Shown: positions 41,935 to 42,028 of the stretch, one piece after another
Layout of the letters: the number at the start of each line of letters is the position of its first letter
Position numbering within the stretch: position 1 is the stretch's first letter
Source of the DNA: Zygnema circumcarinatum
Taxonomy: Eukaryota; Streptophyta; Zygnematophyceae; Zygnematales; Zygnemataceae
Reading direction: 5' to 3'
Length of the DNA: 42,028 nt
NCBI GenBank assembly: GCA_037447605.1
Contig: CM074804.1
Coordinates: 2,958,090-3,000,117, forward strand
Made by a program: the position numbers and the translations under genes
Notes under the pieces: model-generated
The model's database searches: none
What the model was told of the DNA's origin: nothing
What the model saw: the letters and a program-made list of their open reading frames with translations, nothing else

Positions 41935-42028
41935 CTGCACACGTCCCCATGGCACCATAGGATGGATGTTTTGATAGAGAGACAGAGAGCAGAGAGGAGA
42001 CGGAGAGGGAGGAGAGGGGAGGGGGGAG

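Overview
The window is nuclear DNA from a photosynthetic eukaryote, most likely a green-lineage alga. Every gene is broken by short GT-AG introns. The gene set is plant-like: a chlorophyll a/b-binding protein, a RETICULATA-related plastid protein, a YceD/DUF177 plastid protein and an Arabidopsis-type HAD phosphatase. TTTAGGG-like interstitial repeats are also present. I cannot name the species. There is no bacterial operon, CRISPR array or convincing tRNA gene.

Layout. 1-3273: repeat-rich DNA without an assignable gene (degenerate ~130-bp repeats, a 211-bp tandem duplication, two inverted copies of a dispersed repeat called family X here). 3274-5652 (-): YceD/DUF177 gene, divergent from 6147-7625 (+): TMEM208/SND2. 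9455-11841 (+): CGI121/TPRKB, a KEOPS subunit. 12829-16270 (-): RETICULATA-related gene, convergent with CGI121 and divergent from the next gene. 16986-27792 (+): three intact tandem copies of a DFR/CCR-like extended SDR, all with the same six-exon structure, duplicated together with their 3' flanks. 27793-28818: a repeat cluster holding a 119-bp MITE-like element. 28819-31033 (+): HAD phosphatase. 32765-36235 and 37909-41389 (+): two tandem secreted S41-type (CPAF-like) peptidases with identical six-exon structures. 41773-41934 (-): last exon of an LHC gene that runs off the right edge.

How the genes relate. Three genes encode probable plastid proteins (DUF177, RETICULATA-related, LHC). TMEM208 and CGI121 are housekeeping functions (ER protein targeting; tRNA t6A modification). 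The SDR triplet and the S41 pair are lineage-specific tandem expansions with signs of gene conversion. Substrates of both families are unknown. The two divergent gene pairs each have two perfect TGACGTCA palindromes in their shared intergenic spacer, and ACGT-core motifs recur at other starts, suggesting a common bZIP-type promoter code.

Gene models were assembled by eye. Exons were joined where donor, acceptor, reading phase and family alignment all agreed. All are complete except the DUF177 3' end (last exon unresolved) and the LHC gene (truncated by the window). No database search was run.
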